Made by a program: the position numbers and the translations under genes. A stretch of 64,000 nt of DNA from Paraburkholderia hospita (GTDB lineage: Bacteria > Pseudomonadota > Gammaproteobacteria > Burkholderiales > Burkholderiaceae), in the NCBI RefSeq assembly GCF_002902965.1, contig NZ_CP026106.1, positions 1,922,001 through 1,986,000 of the forward strand. The letters run 5' to 3'. This document shows positions 55,186 to 63,889 of the stretch, in pieces; position 1 is the stretch's first letter, and every line of letters starts with the position of its first letter. The notes below the pieces were generated by a model that was not told the origin of the DNA, did not search any database, and saw only the letters and a program-made list of their open reading frames with translations.

Positions 55186-55947
55186 TTACTGCCCGATGAT
55201 GGCAAGCGCGGCCCGCATGGGTCCAAGGGAGACTCTGACTACCCCATCGAGCGGCGTGTTCATTTCCAGGATCATGAAAATCGCGCCGGCAGTCGACAGA
55301 GCACCCAGGACCAGGACCGTTATAGTTGTGCCGTTGCGAGGGGCGAACAAGCCAAACGTGCCGAAGATAATGGCCAGCCACACCACCAGGACGACTAATA
55401 GCGGTATGGGGATTGAACTCTTCTCCTGGAGCAATGCCAGCCAGCGCGCCGTGAACACTTCATCGACAATCTGCAACGCCTTCGCCTGCAATCGACTTTG
55501 CGCCGCGTCGTGCGGCGAGAGCTTTTCCAGCTGCCGCTGAAAGTCTTCTGCCTTGGCTACTGCCTGCGGGCTCGTCATGCGCTCGAGTTGTGCGGGATCG
55601 GCGGTAGCGAGTAACGAGATCGACGCGGCGGTGTTGCGTCTAAGCTGTTCGCGGATATCACGCGTCTCGGGCCCGTAACTCGACAGCACGCGATCAAGAC
55701 GAACGATGTCGACGGCACTGTGCACAACCTCGCCATTCGTCGTATCGAACGAGCCTTTCGCCGACGAGACCAGCAGGCCAAGTACCAACGCGGCCATGGT
55801 AGCGATCATGCCAGTCGCCAGTTTGACGACACTGGTTGATTCATCGCTAAGGTGGTGATTCGGCAGCACGGCGCGCAGACAGGAACCAAGCAGCGCGCTG
55901 CCGAAAATGCATAGGAACGCAATCAATGCGACAACGAGGTGGTCCAC
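55186..55947 (-). CDS. DUF4239 membrane protein
   Basis: A 253-residue protein with two N-terminal membrane segments (LVVALIAFLCIFGSALLG and GMIATMAALVLGLLVSSA), a soluble helical middle and two C-terminal segments (PLLVVLVVWLAIIFGTFGLF; VLVLGALSTAGAIFMILEM). This is the DUF4239 (bestrophin-like) layout. The GTG at 55947 is chosen because GGAGG lies seven bases upstream and it opens directly on the first membrane segment. Palindrome copy D lies 176 bp upstream. Confidence 0.83.
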   Translation of the reverse strand: MDHLVVALIAFLCIFGSALLGSCLRAVLPNHHLSDESTSVVKLATGMIATMAALVLGLLVSSAKGSFDTTNGEVVHSAVDIVRLDRVLSSYGPETRDIREQLRRNTAASISLLATADPAQLERMTSPQAVAKAEDFQRQLEKLSPHDAAQSRLQAKALQIVDEVFTARWLALLQEKSSIPIPLLVVLVVWLAIIFGTFGLFAPRNGTTITVLVLGALSTAGAIFMILEMNTPLDGVVRVSLGPMRAALAIIGQ

Positions 55948-56123
55948 GATGTAACCTCCGTCCCCGGTAGTGCGCGTAAAGCGCCCTTGATCTTCGACGC
56001 GGAGCGCGGCGCCCCTGTTTTCATTGCGTGACGTTGCCCGTGTTCCACGAAATACACGACCATCGAAGTTCGTCCACTTCGCGTCTTTTATCCGCATCTT
56101 GCGCGCCGCGCGGCATTATGCAA

Positions 56124-56139
56124 TTGAACCAAGGTCCAC
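56124..56139. promoter_or_regulatory. Shared palindrome, copy D (upstream of the DUF4239 gene)
   Basis: TTGAACCAAGGTCCAC within CAATTGAACCAAGGTCCAC. The flanks TGCA...TGCA extend the symmetry. Confidence 0.65.
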
Positions 56140-56228
56140 TTGCATACGCACGGTGGTGATCCTAAGTGGCCCTGGCAAATCTGTTTGAATTTCGCCAACC
56201 TGGCGCCTTCTTGACGCCGGGGTAGCGG

Positions 56229-56500
56229 ATGAAGTGTGTCGTAGAACTGAGCGAGGCCGAGGAAACGACGTTGCAACAGTTGTCGATCAATCACGGGCGT
56301 CGTGACACGCGCACGCGAGCGGCGGGCTGCTGATGCTCGGGCGCAGGATCAAGCCCCAGTCATTGCCGAGCAGCTTGGTGTGAGCGTACAGAGCGTCTAC
56401 AACTGGTCGCACGCATGGCGCGACAGCGGTGTGTGCGGCCTGATGGGGGGCCATAACGGCGGCCGTCCGCCTGCGTTGTCTGACGTCGATTTCCATGATG
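56229..56500 (+). pseudogene. Frameshifted 5' remnant of an IS630-type transposase / helix-turn-helix gene
   Basis: The reading begins MKCVVELSEAEETTLQQLSI, continues DTRTRAAG, shifts frame to LLMLGRRIKP and shifts again to VIAEQLGVSVQSVYNWSHAW, ending near GGHNGGRPPALSDV. Combined, this is the N-terminal helix-turn-helix half of an IS630-like transposase. At least two frameshifts and loss of the catalytic half show that it is dead. The DNA at 56500-56700 shows nothing further. Confidence 0.65.
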
Positions 56501-56704
56501 AAGCTCCGCACGCCTGGGTGAGTGCGTTAGCGTCCCCCGGAGGGAGGCGTCGGGTCCATCTCGGTAAAATCTGGCGGTTTCTCCGCAGAGCCTCTATTTG
56601 TAAGACTGCGATCTGCTCTGACAGTTTTCAGGAGGTCCCAAAAGCGCCTGCGATAACATACCTGCCCGCGACTACGGATCGCGCGTCTTGACGGGCGGCA
56701 GGAG

Positions 56705-57013
56705 ATGCCAAGCCTGGAATTTCACTATGTAGGACAGGATCGCCTGCCTGAGGTGCCGAACGGGCCGCGGGTTGCTTCCGTGATCGAGATCCAGCAGCGC
56801 GCGGCTGTCGACAGGCTTGGCATCGTCTATTCGTTCGGCGAGTTCCTGCGCCCCGCGCTCGACAACGGCACGCTCGTGCCGATCCTGCACGACTGGTAGC
56901 AATCGTTCACCGGGCCGCGTCTCTACTACGTGAGCCGCGAGCACATGCCCGCGCCGCAGCGCGCCTTCGTCGGCTTCGTGCTGCGCGACAATCGCAGCCG
57001 CGACGCGGCATGA
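56705..57013 (+). pseudogene. C-terminal remnant of a LysR-family regulator gene
   Basis: The frame reads AAVDRLGIVYSFGEFLRPAL, DNGTLVPILHDW, an in-frame TAG at 56897, then QSFTGPRLYYVSREHMPAPQ and RAFVGFVLRDNR to a stop. This is the end of a LysR effector domain (pattern G.L..VL.DW......LYY......P....FV.F). The DNA-binding half is missing and the stop interrupts the rest. Confidence 0.7.
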
Positions 57014-57029
57014 AGCGGATGGGCGCGAT

Positions 57030-57293
57030 TCAGCGCCGCTTGCCGTACTTCTTCCAGTAGCCGAACGCGTCTTCGTGACACTCGATATCGAGTTCCGACA
57101 CGCGTGCTTGCATGCGTTCCTGCACGTCCTGCACGGCGAGGTTGTAGATCACCGGGCCGATTTCCTCGACGAAGAAGCCGAGCAGCGCGCCCGCCTGGAT
57201 ATTGCCGATCGGCTCGTCCATGTTCTCCGCGAAGTAGCGCTGCAGCGAAGCAATCGCTTCGCTGCGCACGTCCTTGTCCAGTTCGATTGTCAT
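57030..57293 (-). CDS. DUF2164 family protein
   Basis: An 87-residue protein beginning MTIELDKDVRSEAIASLQRY, with the DUF2164 pattern FAENMDEPIGNIQAGALLGF and FFVEEIGPVIYNLAVQDVQE. The family is small and of unknown function. AAAGGA lies about 11 bases before the chosen ATG at 57293. It is convergent with the LysR remnant. Confidence 0.88.
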   Translation of the reverse strand: MTIELDKDVRSEAIASLQRYFAENMDEPIGNIQAGALLGFFVEEIGPVIYNLAVQDVQERMQARVSELDIECHEDAFGYWKKYGKRR

Positions 57294-57405
57294 GCGTGAG
57301 GTCATCCTTTCGTCAGCTGCATCGGGCGATGCAGCACACTGCGGATGAAACAGCAAAGCGGCGCGTCCCGCAAGGGCGCGCCGCTTTCGACATATTTTCC
57401 GGATG

Positions 57406-58227
57406 TCAGCTGTTGATGAACGCGAGCAGATCGGCGTTGACCTTGTCGGCTTCCGTCACGCACATGCCGTGCGGCGCGCCTTCGTAGATCTTGAACGTCG
57501 CGTTCTTCACGATCTTCGCGGACAGCTTGCCCGCTGCGTCGATGGGTACGATCTGGTCGTCGTCGCCGTGCAGGATCAGCGTCGGCACGTCGATCTTCTT
57601 CGGGTCTTCCGTGTAGTCGACTTCGGAGAACTCGCGGATGCAGAGGTACTGGCCGTGCGCACCGCCTGCCATGCCCTGCGCCCAGAACGCGTCGATCGTG
57701 CCCTGCGACACCTTCGCGTCCGGCCGGTTGAAGCCGAAGAACGGCATCGCAAGGTCTTTGTAGAACTGCGAGCGGTTGTCGGCGACGCCCTTGCGGATAC
57801 CGTCGAACACGTCCATCGGCAGGCCGCCGGGATTCGCTTCCGTCTTCAGCATCAACGGCGGCACCGCGCCGATCAGCACGGCCTTCGCGACCCGCTTCGT
57901 GCCGTGCCGGCCGATATAGTGCGCGACTTCGCCACCGCCCGTCGAATGGCCGACGAGCGTCGCGCCCTGGATGTCGAGCGCGTCGAGCAGCGCGGCGAGA
58001 TCGTCGGCGTAGGTGTCCATGTCGTTGCCGTTCGACGGCTGATCCGAGCGGCCATGTCCGCGACGATCATGCGCAATCACGCGAAAGCCGTTTTGCAGCA
58101 GGAACAGCATCTGCGCATCCCACGCGTCCGCGTCGAGCGGCCAGCCGTGCGAAAAGACGACGGGACTGCCCGAGCCCCAGTCCTTGTAGTAAATCTGCGT
58201 GCCGTCCTTCGTGGTGATCGTGCTCAT
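57406..58227 (-). CDS. Alpha/beta hydrolase (non-heme chloroperoxidase/arylesterase type)
   Basis: A 273-residue alpha/beta hydrolase. The nucleophile is in [10 protein letters not shown], the acid in [10 protein letters not shown] and the histidine in GAPHGM. The segment [20 protein letters not shown] is characteristic of cofactor-free haloperoxidase-type esterases. The physiological substrate is unknown. The start at MSTITTKDG (58227) is supported by the AAAGGAGTGC ribosome site upstream. Confidence 0.92.
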   Translation of the reverse strand: MSTITTKDGTQIYYKDWGSGSPVVFSHGWPLDADAWDAQMLFLLQNGFRVIAHDRRGHGRSDQPSNGNDMDTYADDLAALLDALDIQGATLVGHSTGGGEVAHYIGRHGTKRVAKAVLIGAVPPLMLKTEANPGGLPMDVFDGIRKGVADNRSQFYKDLAMPFFGFNRPDAKVSQGTIDAFWAQGMAGGAHGQYLCIREFSEVDYTEDPKKIDVPTLILHGDDDQIVPIDAAGKLSAKIVKNATFKIYEGAPHGMCVTEADKVNADLLAFINS

Positions 58228-58471
58228 TCGGTTGCACTCCTTTCGGTGGTGACGCATGAAGCCGCCGCGCGGCGGCTGGATCGATCATTATCGACACCCA
58301 TGTTACAGGCCGATAAAACATCCTTCAGACGAAGGGCATCGATGCGGACGAGCGCCGGCTCGGCGTGGTCGATCAGGACGCGCCGTCGCAACACGTGCAC
58401 GGCGGGCATGCGGCCCGCTTCGTGCAGTCAGGATTCAAGACGCCGTTGATGAAACTGCGCTGTACGCTGCG

Positions 58472-58672
58472 TCAATGCGCTTCGCGAGGCTGCGTATTTG
58501 CCACGGACGCGACGGGCGCGTCCTGCGCGACGAGCGTCGGCGTGACGGCCGCGTCGCTGGTTTCCATATCGTTGTGATGCGAGACGACGGCCTTGACGCC
58601 CGCTTCCGCGGCAGGTGTCGCGACATAGGGAATGAAGGCCGACACGGCGACGACGATGATGTAGGCGAACAT
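58472..58672 (-). CDS. Possible small exported protein, 66 residues
   Basis: A frame from ATG at 58672 encodes MFAYIIVVAVSAFIPYVATP and a hydrophilic alanine/valine-rich remainder. The start resembles a signal or membrane anchor. The ribosome site is weak and no family is recognised, so it is plausible but not certain. The adjoining 58228-58471 and 58673-59012 gaps show no clear gene. Confidence 0.45.
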   Translation of the reverse strand: MFAYIIVVAVSAFIPYVATPAAEAGVKAVVSHHNDMETSDAAVTPTLVAQDAPVASVANTQPREAH

Positions 58673-59012
58673 GACGATTCTCTGCTTCAAGGCATGACGA
58701 GGCGCACCGGCATGCCGGCGCGTTGCAGACTGATCGTCGCCCGCTTCACGGCGAAGCGCGTCGAATGCCTTCACCGGAAAACACGTCTTCCTCGTATTGC
58801 GCGTGCCGCTCGCGTGCAGTGCCGCGAAGCGTGTTTGCGCGGCCAATTGGGAATTGCGTGTACCCTCCGAACAGAATTCAGTGACTTGTATGAAGCTTCG
58901 CACCGATATAACCGACGACCGGTTAATTCGATTCGTAGGGCATGGAAATGCGAAAGTCAACTCGGCGATGGTGTGGCACGCGGCGCTCGCCAAGAGATGG
59001 CGGAATAGATCG

Positions 59013-60203
59013 ATGAGTGCGCATCCATTACCCGTCGTGCTGTTCGGCGCGTTCGACCGGCACAATTTCGGCGACATGCTGTTTCCTCATGTCGTTGCGC
59101 GCATGCTTGCAGGTCGCGACATACGCATCGCGGGACTCGTGGTGCGCGATCTGCGCGCGCAAGGCGGGCATCGCGTTGAAGCACTTCGACAGTTGCACGA
59201 ACGTGCGGTCGATCTGCTTCATGTCGGCGGAGAGATTCTCACCTGCGATGCGTGGGACGCCGCCCTGATGCTGCAATCGAACCACGACGCGCAATGGATC
59301 ATCGCGTCGCAGCCGCACGATCGATCGGAATGGGCGCAACGTGTGCTCGGCACGCGCGAGCTTGCGCCGTATGTCGTGTCAAAGGATGGATGGCCGTGTG
59401 CCACGCGTGTTCTGTTCAATGCGGTCGGCGGCGTGACGCTCGATCATCGCGTCGACAGGATGCGCGACGAAGTGCTCGCCAAACTCGCCCGCGCCGACGA
59501 TATCAGCGTTCGCGACATCCATACGCAAGCGTTGCTCGCGAAGTCGGGTATCGAAGCGCGGCTCGCGCCCGATTCCGCGGTGATGGTCGCCGAACTGTTC
59601 GGCAACACGATCCGCGCACATGCATCGAAGCAGGCCGTTGCGCGGATACGCGAAGCCGCACCGCGCGGCTATCTGGCCGTGCAATTCAGCGCCGACTTCG
59701 GCGACGACGCGACGCTCGACCAGATCGCCGCGCAACTGGACCAAGCCGCCCACGCGCATGACCTCGCTATCGTGTTCTTCCGCGCAGGCGCGGCGCCGTG
59801 GCACGACGACCTGTCGTGCTTCGAGCGTACGGCTGCGCGCATGCGCGCGCCGTCCGTTCATCTCTTCGATTCGCTGAATATCTGGGACATCTGCGCGCTG
59901 CTCGCGCACAGCCGCGGCTATATCGGCAGCAGCCTGCATGGCCGGGTCGTCGCGATCGCGCATGCGTTGCCGCGCATCAATCTGCTGCACGACGAAGACT
60001 TCGCGCGGCCCTGCAAGCAGACGGCTTTCGCGCAAACGTGGGAACACGCGGACCAGCCCATCGCTGTGCGCGTAAACGGGATTGCTGAAGGCGTCGAAAA
60101 CGCATTGTCCGTCGATCCAGCACGGCTGAAGCAGACTGCAACGCGGCTCGCCGCGCTTTGCCGCGATGCGTTTCAAACAACTGTTTCAGTACTCGCGGGA
60201 TAA
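59013..60203 (+). CDS. Polysaccharide pyruvyl transferase family protein
   Basis: A 396-residue protein with the family pattern PVVLFGAFDRHNFGDMLFPH near the start (the GxxNxGD loop), VDLLHVGGEIL, and the C-terminal ICALLAHSRGYIGSSLHGRV followed by HALPRINLL, all typical of the CsaB/WcaK pyruvyl-transferase superfamily. Such enzymes add ketal-pyruvate to surface sugars. No other polysaccharide genes lie nearby, so the acceptor is unknown. Two starts are possible (58890 or 59013); the later one is used since the earlier stretch looks non-coding. Confidence 0.8.
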   Translation: MSAHPLPVVLFGAFDRHNFGDMLFPHVVARMLAGRDIRIAGLVVRDLRAQGGHRVEALRQLHERAVDLLHVGGEILTCDAWDAALMLQSNHDAQWIIASQPHDRSEWAQRVLGTRELAPYVVSKDGWPCATRVLFNAVGGVTLDHRVDRMRDEVLAKLARADDISVRDIHTQALLAKSGIEARLAPDSAVMVAELFGNTIRAHASKQAVARIREAAPRGYLAVQFSADFGDDATLDQIAAQLDQAAHAHDLAIVFFRAGAAPWHDDLSCFERTAARMRAPSVHLFDSLNIWDICALLAHSRGYIGSSLHGRVVAIAHALPRINLLHDEDFARPCKQTAFAQTWEHADQPIAVRVNGIAEGVENALSVDPARLKQTATRLAALCRDAFQTTVSVLAG

Positions 60204-60370
60204 ACACTAGTCGTCTGTGCTCGACTTCCGCGCGACGGCTGCAGAATTGCTGCAATTTGCCGTTATAACGGTTGCGGCCGCATCTGGCCGAGCCGATACC
60301 GGACACCCGACATTTTCTCCGGGCCCAATTGGCACCGTAGAATAGCGAGAAATTCGATTCTGGACCTGTC

Positions 60371-61843
60371 ATGCCCAACCACCCTCGCCCGCGCTCCACA
60401 GCCGACGACGACTCAGAAATGTTCGATCTCGCGCCCGTCGCGCTCTGGCTCGAAGACTTCAGCGGCGTAAGGGCGCTGTTCGAAGACTGGCGCGCGCAAG
60501 GCGTGACGGATCTGCGCGCGCACATCGGCGAGGACATCAAGCGCGTGGCCGAGTGCGCGAGCCGCATCCGCGTCATCAAGGTCAACCAGCAGACACTGTC
60601 ACTGTTCGAAGCCGCGGATTTCAGCGCGCTGACGGACAACCTGTCGGCGATCTTTCGCGACGACATGCTGAAGACGCACCTTGAAGAGCTGTGCCAGCTC
60701 TGGTCCGGCCAATCGCACTTCACGAGCCAGACGGTCAACTACACGCTGGGCGGCCGGCGTCTGGACGTGCTGCTCAAGGGCAAAGTGCTGCCGGGCCATG
60801 AGGAACGCTGGGACCGCGTGCTGGTGTCGACGGAAGACATTACTGAACTGGAAGGGGCGCGCCATCGCGTGACGGCGGCCGAGCAGTACGTGCGCGGGCT
60901 TTTCGAGTATTCGCCCGTGTCGCTGTGGGTCGAGGATTTCAGCGCCGTCAAGCATCTGCTCGACGACGCGCGCGCGGCGGGCATCACCGATTTCCGCACC
61001 TTCACGGACGTGCACCCGGAGTTCGTCGAGCGCTGCATGGCCGAGATTCATGTGCTCGACGTCAACCAGCACACGCTGGAGATGTTCGCTGCGCCCGACA
61101 AGAAGACGCTGCTCGGCCGCCTTCCCGAAGTGTTCCGCGACGACATGCGGCCGCATTTCCGCGAGCAGTTGATCGACCTGTGGGACGGCAAGCTGTTCCA
61201 GCAGCGCGAAGTGCTCAACTATTCGCTCGAAGCGAACGAGGTGCACGTGCATCTGCAGTTCTCCGTGCTGCCGGGACACGAGCGCACATGGGACCTGGTG
61301 CTCGTCGCGCTCACCGACATCACCGCGCGCAAGAAGGCCGAAGCGTATCTGGAGTTCCTCGGCAAGCACGACGTGCTGACCAAGCTGCGCAACCGCTCGT
61401 TCTATGTGGATGAACTGAACCGGCTCGAACGCAAGGGGCCGTTCCCGGTGACGGTCATCATGGCCGACCTCAATGGCCTCAAACGCGTGAACGATCAGCT
61501 CGGCCACGCCGCCGGCGACGCGCTGCTGCGCCGCGCCGGTGAAGTGCTCGCGAAAGCGATGGAGACGCCGTTCAACGCGGCGCGTATAGGCGGCGACGAG
61601 TTCGCGATCCTGCTGCCCGGCACCGACGAGCGCGGCGGCGCGATGATGATCGAGACAATCCGTCAGCTGGTCGATCTGAACAACCAGTTCTATCCGGGCT
61701 CGCCGATCACCTTCTCGATGGGGATGGCGACCGTGCAGCGCGGCGAACGGATCGAAGCGGGCGTGCAGCGCGCCGATCTGCTGATGTATGAGGAAAAGCG
61801 CGCGCACTACACATCGCAGGAAGCAAACGGCGCGCAGAAGTAA
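60371..61843 (+). CDS. Diguanylate cyclase with duplicated PAS-like sensor domains
   Basis: A 490-residue cytoplasmic protein. Two similar sensor units occupy about residues 18-160 and 180-325: LAPVALWLEDFSGVRALFED matches SPVSLWVEDFSAVKHLLDDA, and both contain a FRDDM segment and a VLPGHE segment. They are followed by a GGDEF domain with an intact GGDEF motif (ARIGGDEFAILLPG). The RxxD inhibitory site expected just before GGDEF is absent (ETPF). It should make cyclic di-GMP in response to an unknown cytoplasmic signal. It is a lone gene. Confidence 0.92.
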   Translation: MPNHPRPRSTADDDSEMFDLAPVALWLEDFSGVRALFEDWRAQGVTDLRAHIGEDIKRVAECASRIRVIKVNQQTLSLFEAADFSALTDNLSAIFRDDMLKTHLEELCQLWSGQSHFTSQTVNYTLGGRRLDVLLKGKVLPGHEERWDRVLVSTEDITELEGARHRVTAAEQYVRGLFEYSPVSLWVEDFSAVKHLLDDARAAGITDFRTFTDVHPEFVERCMAEIHVLDVNQHTLEMFAAPDKKTLLGRLPEVFRDDMRPHFREQLIDLWDGKLFQQREVLNYSLEANEVHVHLQFSVLPGHERTWDLVLVALTDITARKKAEAYLEFLGKHDVLTKLRNRSFYVDELNRLERKGPFPVTVIMADLNGLKRVNDQLGHAAGDALLRRAGEVLAKAMETPFNAARIGGDEFAILLPGTDERGGAMMIETIRQLVDLNNQFYPGSPITFSMGMATVQRGERIEAGVQRADLLMYEEKRAHYTSQEANGAQK

Positions 61844-61865
61844 GCTTTTTCGTTTCGCGGCGCAG

Positions 61866-62180
61866 TCAGCTTTTCACGGGCACGCCGTATGTGCCGACGA
61901 TGCGCCTGTCCTGTTCGGCCGCGGAGAACAGCTCCCATTCGAGCCCGTTGACGTCGAGGCTGCTCGAATAGCCTTCGACCGCGTCGTCCTCGAAGCCGAC
62001 ATGGCGCAACTGCCCTGCTTTTTCGGGCTTTTCGTTGATCGAGAAGTTAAGCAGATCAGTGCGCCACATCGCGTACTGACCCGGCACGACGGCCGAGGGC
62101 GGTTGTCCGAGACGCTCGCTATAGTCGGCAATCGATTCGTCGAGGTTCGCAACGGCGAGCGCGATGTGAAAACGCTTCAT
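61866..62180 (-). CDS. VOC-family (glyoxalase-like) protein
   Basis: A 104-residue protein starting MKRFHIALAVANLDESIADY, a single VOC half with metal-ligand candidates H5, E75-region LEWELF and the RTDLLNFSI strand. It resembles arsenate-detoxification and glyoxalase-like small proteins (ArsI-like), but no specific substrate can be given. ATG at 62180 is chosen by family fit. Confidence 0.8.
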   Translation of the reverse strand: MKRFHIALAVANLDESIADYSERLGQPPSAVVPGQYAMWRTDLLNFSINEKPEKAGQLRHVGFEDDAVEGYSSSLDVNGLEWELFSAAEQDRRIVGTYGVPVKS

Positions 62181-62347
62181 GATGGTGGGCTCCGTGAGTG
62201 TTGTTCGCGAGTGTTGTTCGCGAGTTTTATTTGAATAGACAGCGCAGCCATCGTAACCACCACGCAAAAGCGTAGCCAGATCAGCATTCATGCTGGTATC
62301 GGCGTTACCTGCCTTGCCTTGTTTCCGCCTGAAAGGAGCCGTATTCG

Positions 62348-62740
62348 ATGCTTTCCCACGTATTCATCGGCGTCAACGATTTCGAGCGGACGTTTGCTTT
62401 CTATTCGGCGGTGCTTGCCGATCTCGGACTCGTACTGAAGTTTCACGAGGACGACCGGCCCTGGGCGGGATGGATGAAGCCGGGCGTCGCGCGACCGCTG
62501 TTTCTCGTCGGCAAGCCGTTCGACGGCGCGCCTGCCGTTGCGGGCAATGGGCATATGGTCGCGCTGCTGGCGGCGGACCGTGTCACAGTCGATCACGTGC
62601 ACGCGACGGCCCTTGCGAATGGCGCCGCGTGCGAAGGTCCGCCAGGGCTGCGCCCCGAATATCACGCGAACTACTACGGCGCCTACTTCCGCGATCTCGA
62701 CGGAAACAAGCTTTGCGTGTGCTGCCACGACGCCGGGTGA
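62348..62740 (+). CDS. VOC-family (glyoxalase-like) protein
   Basis: A 130-residue glyoxalase/bleomycin-resistance-type protein: MLSHVFIGVNDFERTFAFYS at the start with H4, and YYGAYFRDLDGNKLCVCCH at the end, the usual metal-ligand strand. An AAAGGAG site precedes the ATG. The substrate is unknown. Confidence 0.88.
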   Translation: MLSHVFIGVNDFERTFAFYSAVLADLGLVLKFHEDDRPWAGWMKPGVARPLFLVGKPFDGAPAVAGNGHMVALLAADRVTVDHVHATALANGAACEGPPGLRPEYHANYYGAYFRDLDGNKLCVCCHDAG

Positions 62741-62762
62741 CAGCATCACTTCGTGCGCCGCT

Positions 62763-63743
62763 TCAGTTCGTTGTCACGTACTTCGGGACGGCGCGTTGCG
62801 GCTGCGGCGGCACGACGGGGTCCAGCGTGCCGCGCATGCGCTTCACTTCATCGACGGGACTCAGGCCGAACAGACGCTTGAATTCACGGCTGAACTGCGA
62901 CGCGCTTTCATAACCGACGCGCGCCGCCGCCGCGCCCGCGTTCAGCCCGTCCTGCACCATCAAGAGACGCGCGTGATGCAGACGCGTGGTCTTCACATAC
63001 TGCATCGGCGAAGTCGACGTGACGTTCTTGAACTGCGCGTGAAAGACCGCGAGGCTCATGCCCGATTCGCGCGCGAGCGTCTCGACATCGAGATCACCGT
63101 CGTACTCGGTGTGGATGCGGCGCAATGCCTTCGCGATACGGCCGAAGTGATGCTGATGCGTGAGCGCCGCGCGTATCGCATTGCCCTGCACGCCCGTCAG
63201 CACGCGATAGCAGATCTCGCGCACGATCGACGGCGCGAGAATGCGGGCGTCGACAGGCGACACCAGCGCTTCGAGCAGGCGCAGCACGGCGTCGCTTAGC
63301 GGCTGGTCGAGCGGCGTCGAGTAGATGCCGCGCGGCTCGCTGTCGACGGCGCCGTGGGTTTCGTTGAGCAGCATCAGCAGCTCGGCGACCATCGTCAGAT
63401 CGACGCGAACCGAAATGCCGAGGAACGGCTCGTCCACGCTCGCCTCCGTCTCGCACTCGAACGGCAGCGGCACGGACAGCACGAGATACTGTTGCGCGTC
63501 ATAAATGTACGCGTGGTCGCCGAGGTAGCCGCGCTTGCGGCCCTGGCAGACGATCACGACGCTCGGCTCGTACATCACGGGACGGCGCGGCATCGGATGA
63601 TTCGCGCGCAGGAACTTGACGCCTTCGAGCGGCGCGTCCGTCATGCCTTCGGCGGGCGCGAGCGTGCGCAGCAATTCGACCATGCGCTGTTGCGGCGAGC
63701 GCTCCGCGTGGGGCGCGCTATTTGAAAGTTTTGTGTCGGACAT
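62763..63743 (-). CDS. AraC-family transcriptional regulator
   Basis: A 326-residue regulator with an N-terminal AraC-type sensing domain (YEPSVVIVCQGRKRGYLGDH) and a C-terminal double helix-turn-helix (LDVETLARESGMSLAVFHAQ; VGYESASQFSREFKRLFGLS). The group (AraC_N) often sits beside oxidoreductase or MFS genes that it controls. ATG at 63743 (MSDTKLSNSAP) is chosen; the longer frame overlaps its promoter. A divergent open frame begins 146 bp away at the window edge. Confidence 0.88.
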   Translation of the reverse strand: MSDTKLSNSAPHAERSPQQRMVELLRTLAPAEGMTDAPLEGVKFLRANHPMPRRPVMYEPSVVIVCQGRKRGYLGDHAYIYDAQQYLVLSVPLPFECETEASVDEPFLGISVRVDLTMVAELLMLLNETHGAVDSEPRGIYSTPLDQPLSDAVLRLLEALVSPVDARILAPSIVREICYRVLTGVQGNAIRAALTHQHHFGRIAKALRRIHTEYDGDLDVETLARESGMSLAVFHAQFKNVTSTSPMQYVKTTRLHHARLLMVQDGLNAGAAAARVGYESASQFSREFKRLFGLSPVDEVKRMRGTLDPVVPPQPQRAVPKYVTTN

Positions 63744-63889
63744 GATGAAATCCATTCGGCGAAAACATGTGCCGCCAGAGAATATGGCTTGAAATCTAGC
63801 ATTAAATGGCCGACCGCGGATGCCTCCAGGAGAAATAGGCAAGCCTTCAAGATGTTCAGGTATTCCCTGGGAGGCGCGCGGTCCCTAAC

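Noticed and set aside
58256..59008. A 250-codon plus-strand open frame between the hydrolase and the pyruvyl-transferase gene
   Set aside because: Arginine-rich sequence without motifs or ribosome site; it overlaps the more plausible small minus-strand gene.
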